From Eriocheir sinensis (taxonomy: Eukaryota > Arthropoda > Malacostraca > Decapoda > Varunidae), in NCBI RefSeq assembly GCF_024679095.1, contig NC_066512.1, positions 10,214,540 through 10,278,539 on the forward strand: a stretch of DNA of 64,000 nucleotides. The letters run 5' to 3'. The position numbers and the translations under genes were made by a program. The notes below the pieces were generated by a model that made no database searches, was not told the DNA's origin, and saw only the letters and a list, made by a program, of their open reading frames with translations. Shown here in pieces: positions 13,604 to 25,989 of this stretch (positions are counted from its first letter, which is position 1; each line of letters opens with the position of its first letter).

Positions 13604-13930
13604 CAATCAGCCCACCCTTCCCTCTCTTGCACTACATCTATTGCTCTTGAGTAGAAACAGAGTAAGTTAGTGACACATGATTTCCCTTTTCTGAATCCAA
13701 ACTGTTCTTCATTTATCATGTTTTCCTTTTTTTAATGTTTGACCCATTGTTTTTTTATTATACTTTCACAAATCTTGCACATTACACTTGTCAAAGAAAC
13801 TGGTCTATAATTTAGTGGTTCAGTTTTATCTCCATTTTTATAAAATTGGTAAAATGTTTGCTCTTTTCCATTCTAAGGGCACCTTTCCTGTATTTACAGA
13901 GCATGTTATTATGTCATAAAGTGGCTTCAA

Positions 13931-13931
13931 G

Positions 13932-13966
<35 letters not shown>

Positions 13967-13970
13967 ATTT
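13931..13970. repeat. (TG)n microsatellite next to a LINE-C 3' end
   Basis: An interrupted TG run directly preceding tatttacctagttgtag. Confidence 0.95.
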
Positions 13971-14200
13971 ACCTAGTTGTAGTTTTACAGGGCCTGGGCT
14001 TTACGTTTGTGTGGTCCCATCTCCGTATCTGCATTTATCCAACTTTTCTTTAAAGCTTTGCACACTCCTCACCGATACTACATTCTCACTTAAGTCTGTT
14101 CCAAACCTCTATATTTCTTTGCGGGAAGCTATATTTCTTTATGTCTCTGAAGCATCTTCCCTTCCTCAATTTTTTACTATGTCCTCCTGTGTTGCTGGTG
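13965..14200 (-). mobile_element. LINE-C 3' fragment
   Basis: The minus strand shows the 3' terminal CR1-like sequence (GGGACCACACAAACG, CAGGCCCTGTAAAACTACAA, CTAGGTAAATAC) followed by (CA)n. Severely 5'-truncated. Confidence 0.75.
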
Positions 14201-14202
14201 AA

Positions 14203-14208
14203 AGGTGT

Positions 14209-14243
<35 letters not shown>
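14203..14243. repeat. (TG)n microsatellite
   Basis: A TG run between a LINE-C 3' end and an old SINE1. Confidence 0.95.
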
Positions 14244-14247
<4 letters not shown>

Positions 14248-14560
14248 AAGTTCAGCCTATAGCGTCAGTACACTTTCTTGGTGGGTCTTGCTGGTCGACC
14301 CCAGCCCATTTGTGAGAGGCAAGTGTTATAATAGTGACACCATCTTGCTTGGCTTATGCTGACTCCATGACCTCCATTTAATCCTCTTTAGAGAGTTTCA
14401 TTTGAGTGCAAATTGATAGGCAGTCTTCAGGAGAACATGTGTGTCATATGTGTAGTCTTAAGCCACTTAGCAATGAAAGAAAATTGTCAGTGGCACGTGG
14501 GACTTTAGCCCAAGTCCTCCAGAACACCATGTTTGCATACTGACTACTCAGCCACTGCCT
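14244..14560 (-). mobile_element. SINE1, diverged copy
   Basis: The SINE1 body is recognisable though diverged: ttcttggtgggtcttgctgg, the gacaccatcttgcttggctt block and agtcttaagccactt. The right side is a decayed tRNA head (gactactcagccactgcct). (TG)n flanks both sides. Confidence 0.65.
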
Positions 14561-14894
14561 GTGTGTGTGTGTGTGTGTGTGTACTTACATATTTACCTAG
14601 TTGTATTTACCTAGTTATGGTACAAGGGAAAGGAGCTACACTCGTAAGCCTGTCTCTGTATCTACTATAATCCAACTTGGTCTTAAATTCATACATTGTC
14701 TTTGTGTGGACCATATCTTTTTCCAGGCTGTTACAGGCCTCCACCACTCTTTGTGGAAAGATGTTCTTCTTTGTCTCTTCTACAGGCTTCAATTTTCATC
14801 CTCCTTCCATGGCCTCTTGATTCTCTTGTATCCCATATTATTTGATCTTCTTTGTCCACTTTCTCCATCCCACTCAGCACCCTATATACTGCAA

Positions 14895-14898
<4 letters not shown>
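14561..14898 (-). mobile_element. (TG)n plus LINE-C 3' fragment
   Basis: A TG run at 14561-14582, then a doubled tatttacctagttgtatttacctagtt motif, then minus-strand RT tail sequence (EETKKNIFPQRVVEACNSL). 5'-truncated. Confidence 0.7.

Positions 14899-14940
<42 letters not shown>
14899..14940. repeat. (TG)n microsatellite at a LINE-C 3' end
   Basis: About 40 bp of TG abutting tatttacctatttgtag. Confidence 0.97.
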
Positions 14941-14941
<1 letters not shown>

Positions 14942-17330
14942 TTACCTATTTGTAGTATACAGGGCCTGAGCTCAAGCTTGGACAGTCCTGTCTCCCAATC
15001 TATATTTGTCCAACTTTTCCTTCTTTTTATGGACACTACCTGTTTCAACCATTTCATTGCTTAGTCCATTCCATGTATCCACACTCCAGTATAGAAAGCT
15101 GTACTTCTTTATATCTTTCAAACAAGTCTCCTTTCTCAGTTTCTTGCTGTGTCCTCTTAATTGCCTCCTCCCTTCCATCTTGATTAAATCATTTCTATCC
15201 AATATGTCCATTCCACTTGTGTTCCTGTACAACACTATCAGGTCTCCTTTTTCTCTTCTTTCTTTGAGTGTTGGTAGGCCCAGTTCCTCCAATCTAGTCT
15301 CGTATGACAGATTTGATAGTTCTGGTACCATCTTAGTTGCAATCCTTTGTATCCTTTCGAGTTTTCTTATATCATTTTTCTTGTGTGGTAACTAAACAAC
15401 CGCTGCATACTCTAACCTTGGTCTAATCAATGTTGTTATTAATTTCTTCATTATGTCTCCATCCAAGTAGTGAAATGCCACTCTAATATTTTGCAGCAAA
15501 CTACAGTATATGTTTCTCCAAATATCTTATTTATGTGCTTCTCAGGTGTCAGTGTATCTTGCATTATGATTCCTAAGACTTTTTCTTCCTTCACTGTGTC
15601 GATGATTGTCCCTCCCATCTTTTTCACTCCACCTGGTCAATTTTTACTTTTTCCCATTTTCACTGTATGACATTTCTTTTCATTTAACTCCATTTTCCAT
15701 TCTTTACTCCATTCATGTATTTCATTTAAATCTTCCTGCAACTTATTACAATCATCATCATCTCTTATTTTTCTAAGCAGTTTGGCGTCACCTGCAAACA
15801 TACTCATATTACTCTTTACTTTTTCCGGCATATCTTTCACGTATATTAAAAAGATTATTGGCGCTAACACTGATCCCTGCAGTATTTCACTGTGATCTTT
15901 CTCCAATCCTGTTTTTCATCTTTTAACATGGTTCTCATTTCTCTGTTTGTCAGGCAATTTTTCAGCCATTCTGTCATTTTTTTCCCTAATCCACCTCTAT
16001 GTTCTAGTTTCCACGGCAATTTTTTGTGGTACTTTCTGAAATGCCTTTTTTAGGCATAAAAATATGCAGTCTGCCCATCCATCTCTCTCCTGTACTATAA
16101 TCTATTACTCTTGAATATAAACATATTAGATTTGTGAAACAAGATTTACCTAGGCTGAATCCCAATTGACTTTCATTTATTATCTTCTCTCTTTCCACAT
16201 GGTTCCTTAATTACCTTCTCACACAGTTTGCACATTACCCTTGTTTGGGAAACTGGTGTATAGTTCAATGGCTCTTGCTTATATCCATTCTTATAAAGTG
16301 GGACCACACGTGCCCTCTTCCATTGTATTGGGACTTCCTCAGTCTTAGTCGAGCAACTTATAATGCCATGAATTGGTTCTAGTAACTGTTCACTGCACTC
16401 GTGTTGCACTTCACTTAACAAGTCTGTTCCTTTAGTGAAAATTAAGTCCAATCTTGCTGGTTCATCTTCTCTAAATCTTGTCTCTTCCCTTACCCACTGT
16501 CATGAGGTTTTCTGTGGCCAATTTTAATACTTTTGCTCCCCATGTACTTTCTTCACCTTCCACTTCAAACTTTTCCCATTTGACTGTTTTACAGCTGAAG
16601 TCTCCTGTAGGAATTACATTTTTGCTATTTCAAATAACATCCTCTAATGCTTTACATGTACCTTCAAACAGATTGTTATACATTTCATTTGTCCAGCTTG
16701 CTGTGTGTGTGGGCAAATATGTCTCCATTACTGTCAGTTTTTCATCACATTTCAACTGAAATAGAACACTTAAAATTTCCGTATTTTCTGGTCCTGTTCT
16801 CACTTTTATCACTTTTAAGTCTGTTTTGACCAATATCATCACCCCTCAGTCAGGTAGTCTTTTAATTCTCGCTTTTTTTATACAAGTCCTTCGACATTAG
16901 TGTACGTTAACCTAAGCTTTTTCGTTCCCTTCTCTTCCCTAATGTTGTTGCTTTTTACTTGTTCTTCTCTTCCCTCTCTCCCTGATCCACCACTTCATCA
17001 CTCTGTCGTTTTGCACTCTCCAAAAAACAATTTTTTTTTTTCTGAGTTCTTTCTATGATCATTTTTATACTTTGCTTCATTCACAATTTCCCTCATCTTA
17101 ACTCTTTCCTCTATGCTCATATTTTTCATTATGTATGTTTCTTTATATCGATCTATACCTTTCAGTATTCCACTCTAACTTATAATCATCTTGGTTGCCA
17201 TTTGTGACTCTGATTTCAGCTTAGTTGGTCTATTTTTCCCTTGTTCATCTTCTAGTCTTGTCACCTCGTCCACCTTTTCTGTCAGCCTTCCAACTTCTTC
17301 ATCTAGGTTTGTCAGCATTTCTTTAAGACA
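14941..17330 (-). mobile_element. LINE-C (CR1-like), long copy with RT, EN and possible ORF1
   Basis: From the 3' end at 14941 the minus strand reads the RT thumb and tail (PELSNLSYETRLEELGLPTL and RGDLIVLYRNTSGMD), then RT palm pieces (IFLIYVKDMPEKVKSNMSM with a degraded FAGDAK box, and SQLGFSLGKSCFTNLICLYS). Next come VPIQWKRARVVPLYKNGYK and an endonuclease remnant (LKCDEKLTVMETYLPTHTAS at about 16740). Between 16900 and 17330 there is a charged, lysine-rich, stop-riddled region that could be ORF1. Many frameshifts: dead, but nearly full length. Confidence 0.8.
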
Positions 17331-18769
17331 GTGGTAATTTCTGTACTAGTTTTCGGGGAGAGGGGTGGCAGGGTCATGATGTCACAACCCAAGTGCTTGG
17401 TTTCTTTCGAGCACCTATTAAGGCGGTCACACAAGCAAGTTTTTCGAGAATTTTGCGCCAAGATTCAGCGTCAGCTGCATTCTGTGGGAACCCAGCGTAA
17501 TTCTAGTCAAAATCTCACCTATCACCTCTTGGTAGTTTTCATTCAAGGTTAGCAAGTTGTGGTAAAAAGAGAAGAAGGTATCAGCCGCTTGGCCCAGTAG
17601 GTAGCCATGTGTGTGTATCAGTACCAAAATGAGTACTACAAAGCTATATATAGCTACTTTCATTGCCTAGACTCAACCTGTGGTGTGTTGGATTCACTTG
17701 TTAGTCACACAGCTCCCCATGGGTGAGGGGTTGAGCCAAACTGGTCAGTGAATCTGCTGAGTGCAACAAAAATGGTGTCACAGTAACAACTCTTACAAAT
17801 ATTACCGCAGCAGCTTTTATGGAGAACCCTTTACTGGATGATGACTCAAGATTTAACAGCATCTCATTCGAAAAGCATATTGGGTCATCAAAACCACAAT
17901 GAAAAGTTATATTGTGGAAAGAACACTGCAATGGAATGAAGATACTACTTGAGCTATGGAAGCTGCACTGAAACTACCACAGAAAATAGAGACATATTTC
18001 TGGTTACTCTTCAATATGTCATGCACTGTGAAAAGTATTTATCATGTCTTGTACTATGCTGTTAATTGGATAAAGTGTAATGTTAGTTTATGAATTTGTT
18101 CTAAAAATATTAGGTACATTTTACTTACATCAGTTCACAAAATGTCTGATGATAACTATCTATTTACCTGAAGTTCACTTTTATAACATCCTTTGCTGTC
18201 CACAGAGCCTTACAAAAGATTTATCCCCTTGGACACCTGAAATCTTTCTTTTGGAGCTTCCTGACAACTTTAAGAATACTCTGCGGTAATGATAAAACGT
18301 TGGATTATCCAGAGCTGAAATAATGTTTTTGATAGAGATGAACTACTGCTAATAAAACATTTTGAGGAAATGCCATTAAGAGAAAGAATATAAATGAAAC
18401 TGAGAAGCCATGGACACCTGTAGGGAAGGACAATTATTTAGAGGCTAAACTGTGAACTGTTGCAGCATTCAAGGATCTTTCATTAAACATAACCAAAAAC
18501 ATAGACAACAAGGCTAAATAATGGTCACTTACATTATTAGCAGTGATGAAGAATGCATATTAATGAAAGATAAAGTATACTATGAAGACTCAGTTATGTG
18601 AAGAATAGTAATGACAATTATGAACATATTGTTAAGTTTAAGCTAAAACAGACAATAATCAACTCCTTAGGCCACTTGATAAGCTACTGGATGTAACTCA
18701 TAATCTCAAAAGGTGTAACAACATTATACTTAAATGAAAACAAAGTGACACAAAGACATGTAGGTAATC

Positions 18770-18772
<3 letters not shown>

Positions 18773-18861
<89 letters not shown>
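18773..18861. repeat. (TA)n microsatellite
   Basis: About 89 bp of TA within single-copy intron. Confidence 0.98.
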
Positions 18862-18866
<5 letters not shown>

Positions 18867-19600
18867 TACGTAGATAGATAATGATTCTTTAAAAAAAATC
18901 AGGTATCGAAAGTGACTGTAGAATTACAAAAGGAATACTACAAATAATCAGTTTTGGGGAATACCTCCACCACAAAAAATAAAATAAATAAATGTTACAC
19001 ATGCAATCCTTCATTTAGTACTTATTAAGTGATTCCCCTGCAGTTTATACAAAGCAGGGAAATACTCCACTGGTAATTTTGAAAAATCAAGGGTAAACAC
19101 TTCAACAACCTTTTTCTTAGCTTATTATTTAGGTATACTGACTCAAACTTATAATCATATCAAAATTCCTTTGACAGAGCTGAAGAAATTAAAATTACCC
19201 ATACCTTCCATTGGTGTCATGTTCATAAGTCATTAGGGCCTTTCCATCGGAATGAAAACTTATACAAGTATTTTCATCATAATATGCCACAAATCAAAAG
19301 CAAGATTCTTTCCCTTTCCTCAAATTTTATCAAAAATATTGACTCATCTAAATTATAAACTACTACAATGGGACTGTTTGCCAGTGGATATTATCAACCT
19401 TGCCTCAATATGTGTACTCACATGAGCATGTCACTAAACACATTGTGCCCACCATAAATATTAAAATAAGCATATACAATGGCTTTGCATCCAATGTGGG
19501 AATTTGGTTAGAGATTGCATTGTGTTGGATGAATTTAGCGCTGGACCAACAAAAGAACCTATGGGAAACAAAAATTTTGTTGGAGAATTTCTGAAAAATA

Positions 19601-19704
19601 CACTCAACCCTCGATCTCCTAGGTATCAAATTTCCTGGACAAAATCTATGCTGTTTCCCCGGATTGTAGCAATTTCTTGATTCCCAGAAATGGAGGGTCA
19701 AGTG
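19601..19704. mobile_element. Short pogo-like MITE (104 bp)
   Basis: TA flanks (19599-19600, 19705-19706). The inverted ends are CACTCAACCCTCGATCTC and, from the right, CACTTGACCCTCCATTTC. The interior is nearly all hairpin. Consistent with a minimal Tc/mariner-pogo MITE. Confidence 0.6.
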
Positions 19705-20132
19705 TACCTCAAAAATACAATAAAAATCCTTACATGCCTACATGGTGTGGAGGCAAGCAGACTTGTTTACCCAAGTGACTCAGATCTAGGCAAAGAATGC
19801 AGCTCTGCACATCACATGACTGCCCCCGCTCCTATTACTGCCTGGCATCATGCACCATACTTCCTGTTGATTGTCTGAGAGCACATAACAGTGTGCTATG
19901 GATGATTTTTCCATGCATTACAGAAATCTCTGTAGATTTGGGCCACTTGTCAGCTGGGGTTTATTGCCAAAGGACCATTTTAAATGCATTACTATGATTT
20001 TATAACAAAAAAAGAAAAAAAATACTTTTCCAAAAAATGCTGTAATGGACATATGCCCTGGACAAACACAAATTGGATGCAAGACCACTGTAGATGCATA
20101 GTTGATAAAGTAAATAAATAAATAAACAAACA

Positions 20133-20234
<102 letters not shown>

Positions 20235-20336
20235 CCTCACTGTTCACAGATTCGCTTATACGCGGGTAGGGTAACTGCGACACCCTCCGCCGAACGCGGA
20301 TGAAAACTCACGTATACGCGGTCTGATCCTTACTAA

Positions 20337-20606
20337 GTGCCGCTTTCACAGTCACTTTTGTTTGTTTTGATCGTTACCTATGAGCGGCGATCGCCGTTAC
20401 AATATTTCCACATGAAAGTGGCCTATGGGGTAGTGGTGGCTGCAGAGGAAACGAGAGGTGTTGAGTGTGTGTGGTAAGGTGCGGGGCGGGGCTAACCCCG
20501 CAGCCGCCACAACCCCATCGGCCAGTTTCACGTGGAAATAGTATAGTGGCAATCGCCACTCATTGGTAATGATCAAAACAAAGAAAAGTGACTGGGAAAA
20601 CGGCCA
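20337..20606. mobile_element. PIF/Harbinger-type MITE, copy 1
   Basis: A 270-bp element flanked by TAA. Long inverted ends: GTGCCGCTTTCACAGTCAC at the left, and TGGCCGTTTTCCCAGTCAC reading inward from the right, with pairing extending over about 100 nt (cagccgcca and tggtggctg arms). A 3-bp TTA/TAA target site is typical of PIF/Harbinger. A second copy is at 23893-24148. Confidence 0.75.
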
Positions 20607-20833
20607 TAAATCCCAATATCATACATTTAAAATCCTTGATACTTACTGGGACCTGCCAGAACTGGTCCTTCTTAGAGACTTGAACCTACTGCCTTGAGAC
20701 TGAGACCTTGGCGGAGACTGGCAGAGGGGTAACGGGTATAAAGTTTGCACGTGCGTACCGGCGAGAACAGCAACAAATGGACCTTCCAAGGGCCCAGTAA
20801 ACACTCAAATTAATTAATAATATACTGGATGTA

Positions 20834-21537
20834 CAGTAGAGCCCCATTTAGCGCGAGAATTAGGTGGATGAACGCAGTCGCGCTAACTGAATTCGCGCTA
20901 ATTGAATAAAGTAGCCAATATGAAAAAAAATATTTGGTGCACACGTGGGTCTGACTTTTGGGTTTGATAATTACTCAAAATAATCACTCACATTAAAAAA
21001 TATAAAAAAAACTACGATTGGCTGAGCTCTGAAAACACGCTTGTGATTCGCTGGGAGTCCGATGATGTCATCGCCGGCACTCACCCGGTCAGCGGCCTCG
21101 CTGCCTTAAGGCAGTATCACACTGGCCGTTTTCTTCTAACCGTTGTGGCTACTGGAAACGACCGTGCGCCCATCTGGGAGCGAGTTGTCGGTTCACCGTA
21201 ACCTGGTGTCACACTGAGCCCTTTTCTTCCCACCGCGTTGGCGGCAGCTTGAACAACCAGCAAATTCAAATTTTCCGGGTGTGCATCACACACAGCCAAG
21301 GTCAGTTGCCTGTATCCACATCCACAACGTAAACAAAGCACTTGCCCTGTATCAACATGGCGTCGTCTGCTAAAGTAAGGGATCTCGTGGCTTGTGCTGA
21401 GCATCATGGTGGCTTGGCGCAATTTTCAAAATTCAGTCGTGGTGGCTACTCGCGCTGAGGCTTTCGCGCTAATTAATTTTTTTCTTGGTAGATGGTGGCT
21501 CGTGCTAATTGATCTCGTGCTAAGTGGGGCACTACTG
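20834..21537. mobile_element. pogo-like non-autonomous transposon
   Basis: TA flanks (20832-20833, 21538-21539). Ends are CAGTAGAGCCCCATTTAGCG at the left and CAGTAGTGCCCCACTTAGCA reading inward from the right, with further inverted similarity (GCGCTAATT-type units). No transposase. It contains the Harbinger fragment at 21107-21445. Confidence 0.78.
21107..21445 (+). mobile_element. Harbinger-like fragment
   Basis: This shares with 40276-40600 and 59165-59400 the sequence gtgtcacactg(a/g)gcc, ttttccgggtgtgcatcac, ccaaggtcagttgcc and cgtctgctaaagtaagg. The left end (ttaaggcagtatcacactgg) resembles the Harbinger terminus at 40276. The ATG-initiated coding start seen in the other copies (AKV.AVAACA) is degraded here. 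Confidence 0.6.
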
Positions 21538-21975
21538 TATTTGGATATACAAATTAATATTAACAAAAAGGGGAGGGACGAGAATTCACTAATACTTGAT
21601 GGCTGGGTGGAAGACGGTAAACACTGATGCGCAGTGTTGCCAAACTATCGTACTCATCGCATTGCATTTTTTCATAGTTTGTGACCGATAACTACCGCAA
21701 AAATACCACTCGCCCGCCAACCACCATCGCCTACGCACTCACACTCACCACAACCAACCACAGAGTGTTAAATTATAACAGTCCATATTTAATTTGTGAT
21801 TTGTGTATGTAAAACTATATAAAAATGATTAGAAATGCCTTAGAAATATTTTTTTTTTCGATCGAAATGATAGAACAAAACCCTATTTTCCCTATTTGAT
21901 TATAGTCCCGTCGATCGCGGATTCACGGATCATGGGAATCTCGCGGAACCAAATACCCGCGAACGGCAGGGGGCT

Positions 21976-21979
<4 letters not shown>

Positions 21980-22062
<83 letters not shown>

Positions 22063-22104
22063 ATATACATACATATATATGTGTGTGTCTCTGTGTGTGT
22101 GTGT
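21980..22104. repeat. (TA)n then (TG)n microsatellite
   Basis: About 80 bp of TA, then TG to the 3' end of a reverse SINE2. Confidence 0.97.

Positions 22105-23051
<947 letters not shown>

Positions 23052-23130
<79 letters not shown>
23052..23130. repeat. (TA)n microsatellite
   Basis: About 79 bp of TA between two transposons. Confidence 0.97.
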
Positions 23131-23133
<3 letters not shown>

Positions 23134-23477
23134 TACCCTCTCGAGTTTCGCGCTTGCTTCATTCCGAAGGAATGGCGCTAAACTCGAGGATCGCGAAACT
23201 CGAGGTATTGAAATCCATGTAAAAGCGCTTAATGGTTCTGACTCATGGAAAATAATGACTTTTTCCGACTTTACTTCCTTGTTATCACAATTTTTTCGAC
23301 TTTACTCCCTTGTTATCTCAAAATACGTACCTTGCTAATAGGCAGAAAATAGAAGTAAGAACAGTTCGTTTTTGTGCCACAGTTGAAGGCGGCTGCCTTA
23401 CAATTGGCTGGCAGTTCTGAATACACGCTTGTGATCCACGTGGTGTCGTCTGCTAAAGTAAGGGGGGTCGCTCGCGG

Positions 23478-23705
23478 TCACCCGTGGGACAGTTGGACAA
23501 ACCTATATTTTATCTGCTAACTCTTTCTGTTAAAAATCATGAAATCACTAATATCATGATTGCCTATTGAACGTAAACCTCTGCTGCTGCCGCAAAATAG
23601 CTCGCAGAGAGGTTCAACTTGTTTACTGTTTTCATATTTCCCTCAGAGCTCACAAAGATCACAAGCGGACAGACTAGAACAAAACCAGGCAAACTAATAC
23701 TTTTA
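23478..23705. repeat. Interspersed repeat shared with 41397-41690
   Basis: Both places share cacccgtgggac, the ctgctaactctttctgtt block, gccgcaaaatagct, aggttcaacttg and agaacaaaaccaggcaaa. At 41.4 kb it follows Harbinger sequence directly, so it is probably internal to that family. Confidence 0.6.
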
Positions 23706-23892
23706 ATGCCGTGTATTCCCAGAGCGCGCATGCGTGGTGGACAGGAGAATGACTAATTTCATCGGGGAGATGTTTCTCGCAACACCGGCCAGTGTATAGT
23801 GGACCTTCTTCTTCTTCTTTTGACCTGTAACGCTTTGTATCGTTTCTTAGGTCCTCCTTCTCCACACTTTTATACTTCACAACATGCACTTA

Positions 23893-24148
23893 GGGCCGCT
23901 TTCACAGTCATTTTGTTTGCTTTGATCGTTACCAATGGCGGTGGTCGCCGCTATAATATTTCCACGTGAAACTGGCCGATCAGGTAGTGGCGGCTGCGGA
24001 GTTAGCCTAGTCCCGCACTTACCAAACACTCTCAACATCTCTCGCTTCGTCTGCAGCCGCCACTACCCCATCGGCCAGTTTCAAATGAAATACTTAGCGG
24101 CGCCATTGGTAACGATCAAAACAAAAAAAGTAACTGTGAAAGCGGCCC
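23893..24148. mobile_element. PIF/Harbinger-type MITE, copy 2
   Basis: 256 bp with TTA on both sides (23890-23892, 24149-24151). Ends GGGCCGCTTTCACAGTCA and, from the right, GGGCCGCTTTCACAGTTA. The inverted pairing extends over most of the element (gatcgttaccaatggcg arms). Same family as 20337-20606. Confidence 0.85.
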
Positions 24149-24289
24149 TTAGTTACTTAACAGTGCGCACTTATACACTTCACCCTTAACTTAGGTGTTT
24201 TTCTGTCCTTTTCTTTCCCTGATTTTGCTTTTCTATGCCCTTTTGCAATTTTTCACTATTACTTTTCACCGTCGCTGCCATGCATTACA

Positions 24290-24645
24290 GGCCAAAAGAA
24301 GAAGAAAAAGAAAACAACACCGGGAGATCTACAATTTTCATAGACTTGAGAAAAAGATTTTTGGACTGTGGTTCCACAGCACGGGGTGTTCTCTTGTTGA
24401 TCAAGTAGTAAGCAAAGCTGCTCTGCCAGTCCATTTTACGAGTCTCTTGGTGAGCCATCTTCCACTGCTCCTCACTACTTAGCCACTGCCATCGTCTGTT
24501 TGTTTACATGCAGCCGTTCGGCACCCACGTACCCAGGCTCCTACTCACAACCGTTTTCCATTCATAAGGACAACCAACAACTCGCTCCCGGTTGGGCATA
24601 CAGGCAACCGTGGTTGCCCATAGCCCCAATGGTTGGACACCGCCT
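24290..24645. mobile_element. Harbinger-like right end fragment
   Basis: This shares tacaattttcatagac, gtggttccacagcacggg and the ctgccagtccattttacgag block with 59480-59690. It ends with caaccgtggttgcccatagc and ggttggacaccgcc, the inverse of the ggcggtgtcgcac terminus at 40276. Confidence 0.65.
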
Positions 24646-24813
24646 TTTAAGGCAGCATGCATGACGCTGACGGTAGGTAGACGTGACCCATACATGTCAC
24701 AGCAACGCGAAACTCGTGGCGGTAATGCACGAAAGTCGTGATAGTAAGAATCTAGGACTAAGCGCTAAACTCGAGGATCGTGAAACTCGGATAGCGCGAA
24801 ACTCGAGAGGGTA

Positions 24814-24816
<3 letters not shown>

Positions 24817-24898
<82 letters not shown>
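24817..24898. repeat. (TA)n microsatellite
   Basis: About 82 bp of TA; last of the series that starts at 20133. Confidence 0.97.
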
Positions 24899-24902
<4 letters not shown>

Positions 24903-25527
24903 TGTCAACGTACTAAAATGGTTTGCATACTCAGTTATTAGAAATTTAATGATATTTATAATAGAAAAAAATTGTGACAAGCAAAATGGGTGACATACTT
25001 GTGGCTGAACAATAAATTTGCAAGAAAATGGTGAATTGGCATTTACAGACCCAAATACGTTATGCTGTACCTCAGGTTGTGGCTTGTACTGAGTTTTCAG
25101 AAATAAACAATGTAATGAGTCTGTGCAGAATTAGGCAATTTCATAAAAAAAATATTTCATCACAAAGACTGAGCAGGTGGAGTTGTTACTGCATCTTTCA
25201 GTTGCCATGAGATGGGGACTGATGTAACTGCAACATATTACTTTCCAAAGTCCCTGATAGGTTAATATGCAGGACTAAATGAAGGGTGGGTGGTGTTGTG
25301 AGGAGGCCTGGGCAAAGATGGGGATTGGAGTCATCCCTCATCCATAGGAGCAGAAAAGAAAATTTATACTACATAGTGGCAACATAAAATATGCAGTTAT
25401 AGTTGGATATCAACTAAGTGTATCATGACTACCTCTATACACCAGTTAGACTGTTAGATGATCAATTAGACTAGTAGTGTTATGCTACTTATACATTGCA
25501 GAACTCCTTGCTTCTGCATTCTTGCAG

Positions 25528-25743
25528 AGAACGTGAAAGACTGTGCAGCAGATCCTGCTTACAGCTAGAATGTGATGAGTCTGTGAAACACAAGCCTGTG
25601 GGCTACATGGTCTACATGTTGGGCTGCAGCCCAAGAAGCGCTATGCCACTGCTAACAGGTGGTTCCTCGGAAGGATGCTGCCGAACACTGCACGCTGGTG
25701 TCCCTGACGTCAGTGTCCTAAGCTTGGTCCTTCCCGGGACTTG
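25528..25743 (+). other. Candidate 216-nt exon, opposite strand, function unknown
   Basis: A strong acceptor (cttctgcattcttgcag) precedes 216 nt that is more GC-rich than the surrounding intron, and a donor follows (GGGACTTG/gtaaga). One frame is open across the whole interval (phase 2 in and out), with peptides such as KPVGYMVYMLGCSPRSAM; the other two frames have stops. It lies antisense to SLO2, so it would belong to a nested gene or to an unrecognised repeat. I recognise no domain. Confidence 0.22.
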
Positions 25744-25911
25744 GTAAGATATTAGCAACATCTTCATTCACTTGCTGACACATGAACCTGATCATCTCAA
25801 GTGATGGACTTTGAAAAAAATTTAAAACCTTACCAAAGTCCCAAGAACCGAGCTAAAATATGATCCTACACAAGCTATCTATGTAATTATAGGCTGCAAA
25901 CTTGTCATTAC

Positions 25912-25989
25912 CTCTGGGTTGAGACTCGCAAATGGAACATTTGAAAAGGCTTCTGCAGATTTCCATAATGCAGGAAACACGGAACATAA
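25912..25989 (-). other. Candidate 78-nt cassette exon in the SLO2 intron
   Basis: On the minus strand a pyrimidine-rich acceptor (tgggtctttactttcag) precedes 78 nt and a donor follows (CCCAGAG/gtaatg). The 26 codons are open in phase 0 and begin LCSVFPALWKSAEAF. Phase 0 is exactly what the flanking SLO2 exons need, so inclusion would not shift the frame. It would lie in the linker where vertebrate KCNT proteins are longer and variable. I recognise no homology to known KCNT tails, and a chance match is possible in a 54-kb intron. Transcript data would decide. Confidence 0.3.

Larger units (their letters stand above)
10737..13930 (-). mobile_element. LINE-C (CR1-like) copy interrupted by another LINE-C
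   Basis: The minus-strand RT C-terminal part at 11503-10787 is an open 238-aa stretch. It includes MKFNANKCHVMEMG, GVTMQDTLFPEEHINKLFG and LEYAAVVWSPHKKKDIRKLE, then RGDLITLYKLVNKFD: the palm end and thumb of a CR1-type RT. The sequence breaks at about 11880 within the YLDLKK.FDKVP box and resumes at 13604, where minus-strand VVQEREGW completes the same box. Upstream RT continues to 13930. A plus-strand LINE-C therefore landed inside this one. Confidence 0.8.
23131..24816. mobile_element. pogo/Tigger-like transposon with nested Harbinger pieces
   Basis: Flanked by TA inside (TA)n arrays. Ends: CAGTACCCTCTCGAGTTTCG at the left and GAGTACCCTCTCGAGTTTCG reading inward from the right, followed by further related GCGCTAAACTCGAGGATCG units at both ends. 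No transposase survives. The interior holds a Harbinger-type MITE (23893-24148), a Harbinger right end (24290-24645) and a segment (23478-23700) also present at 41397-41690. Confidence 0.82.
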
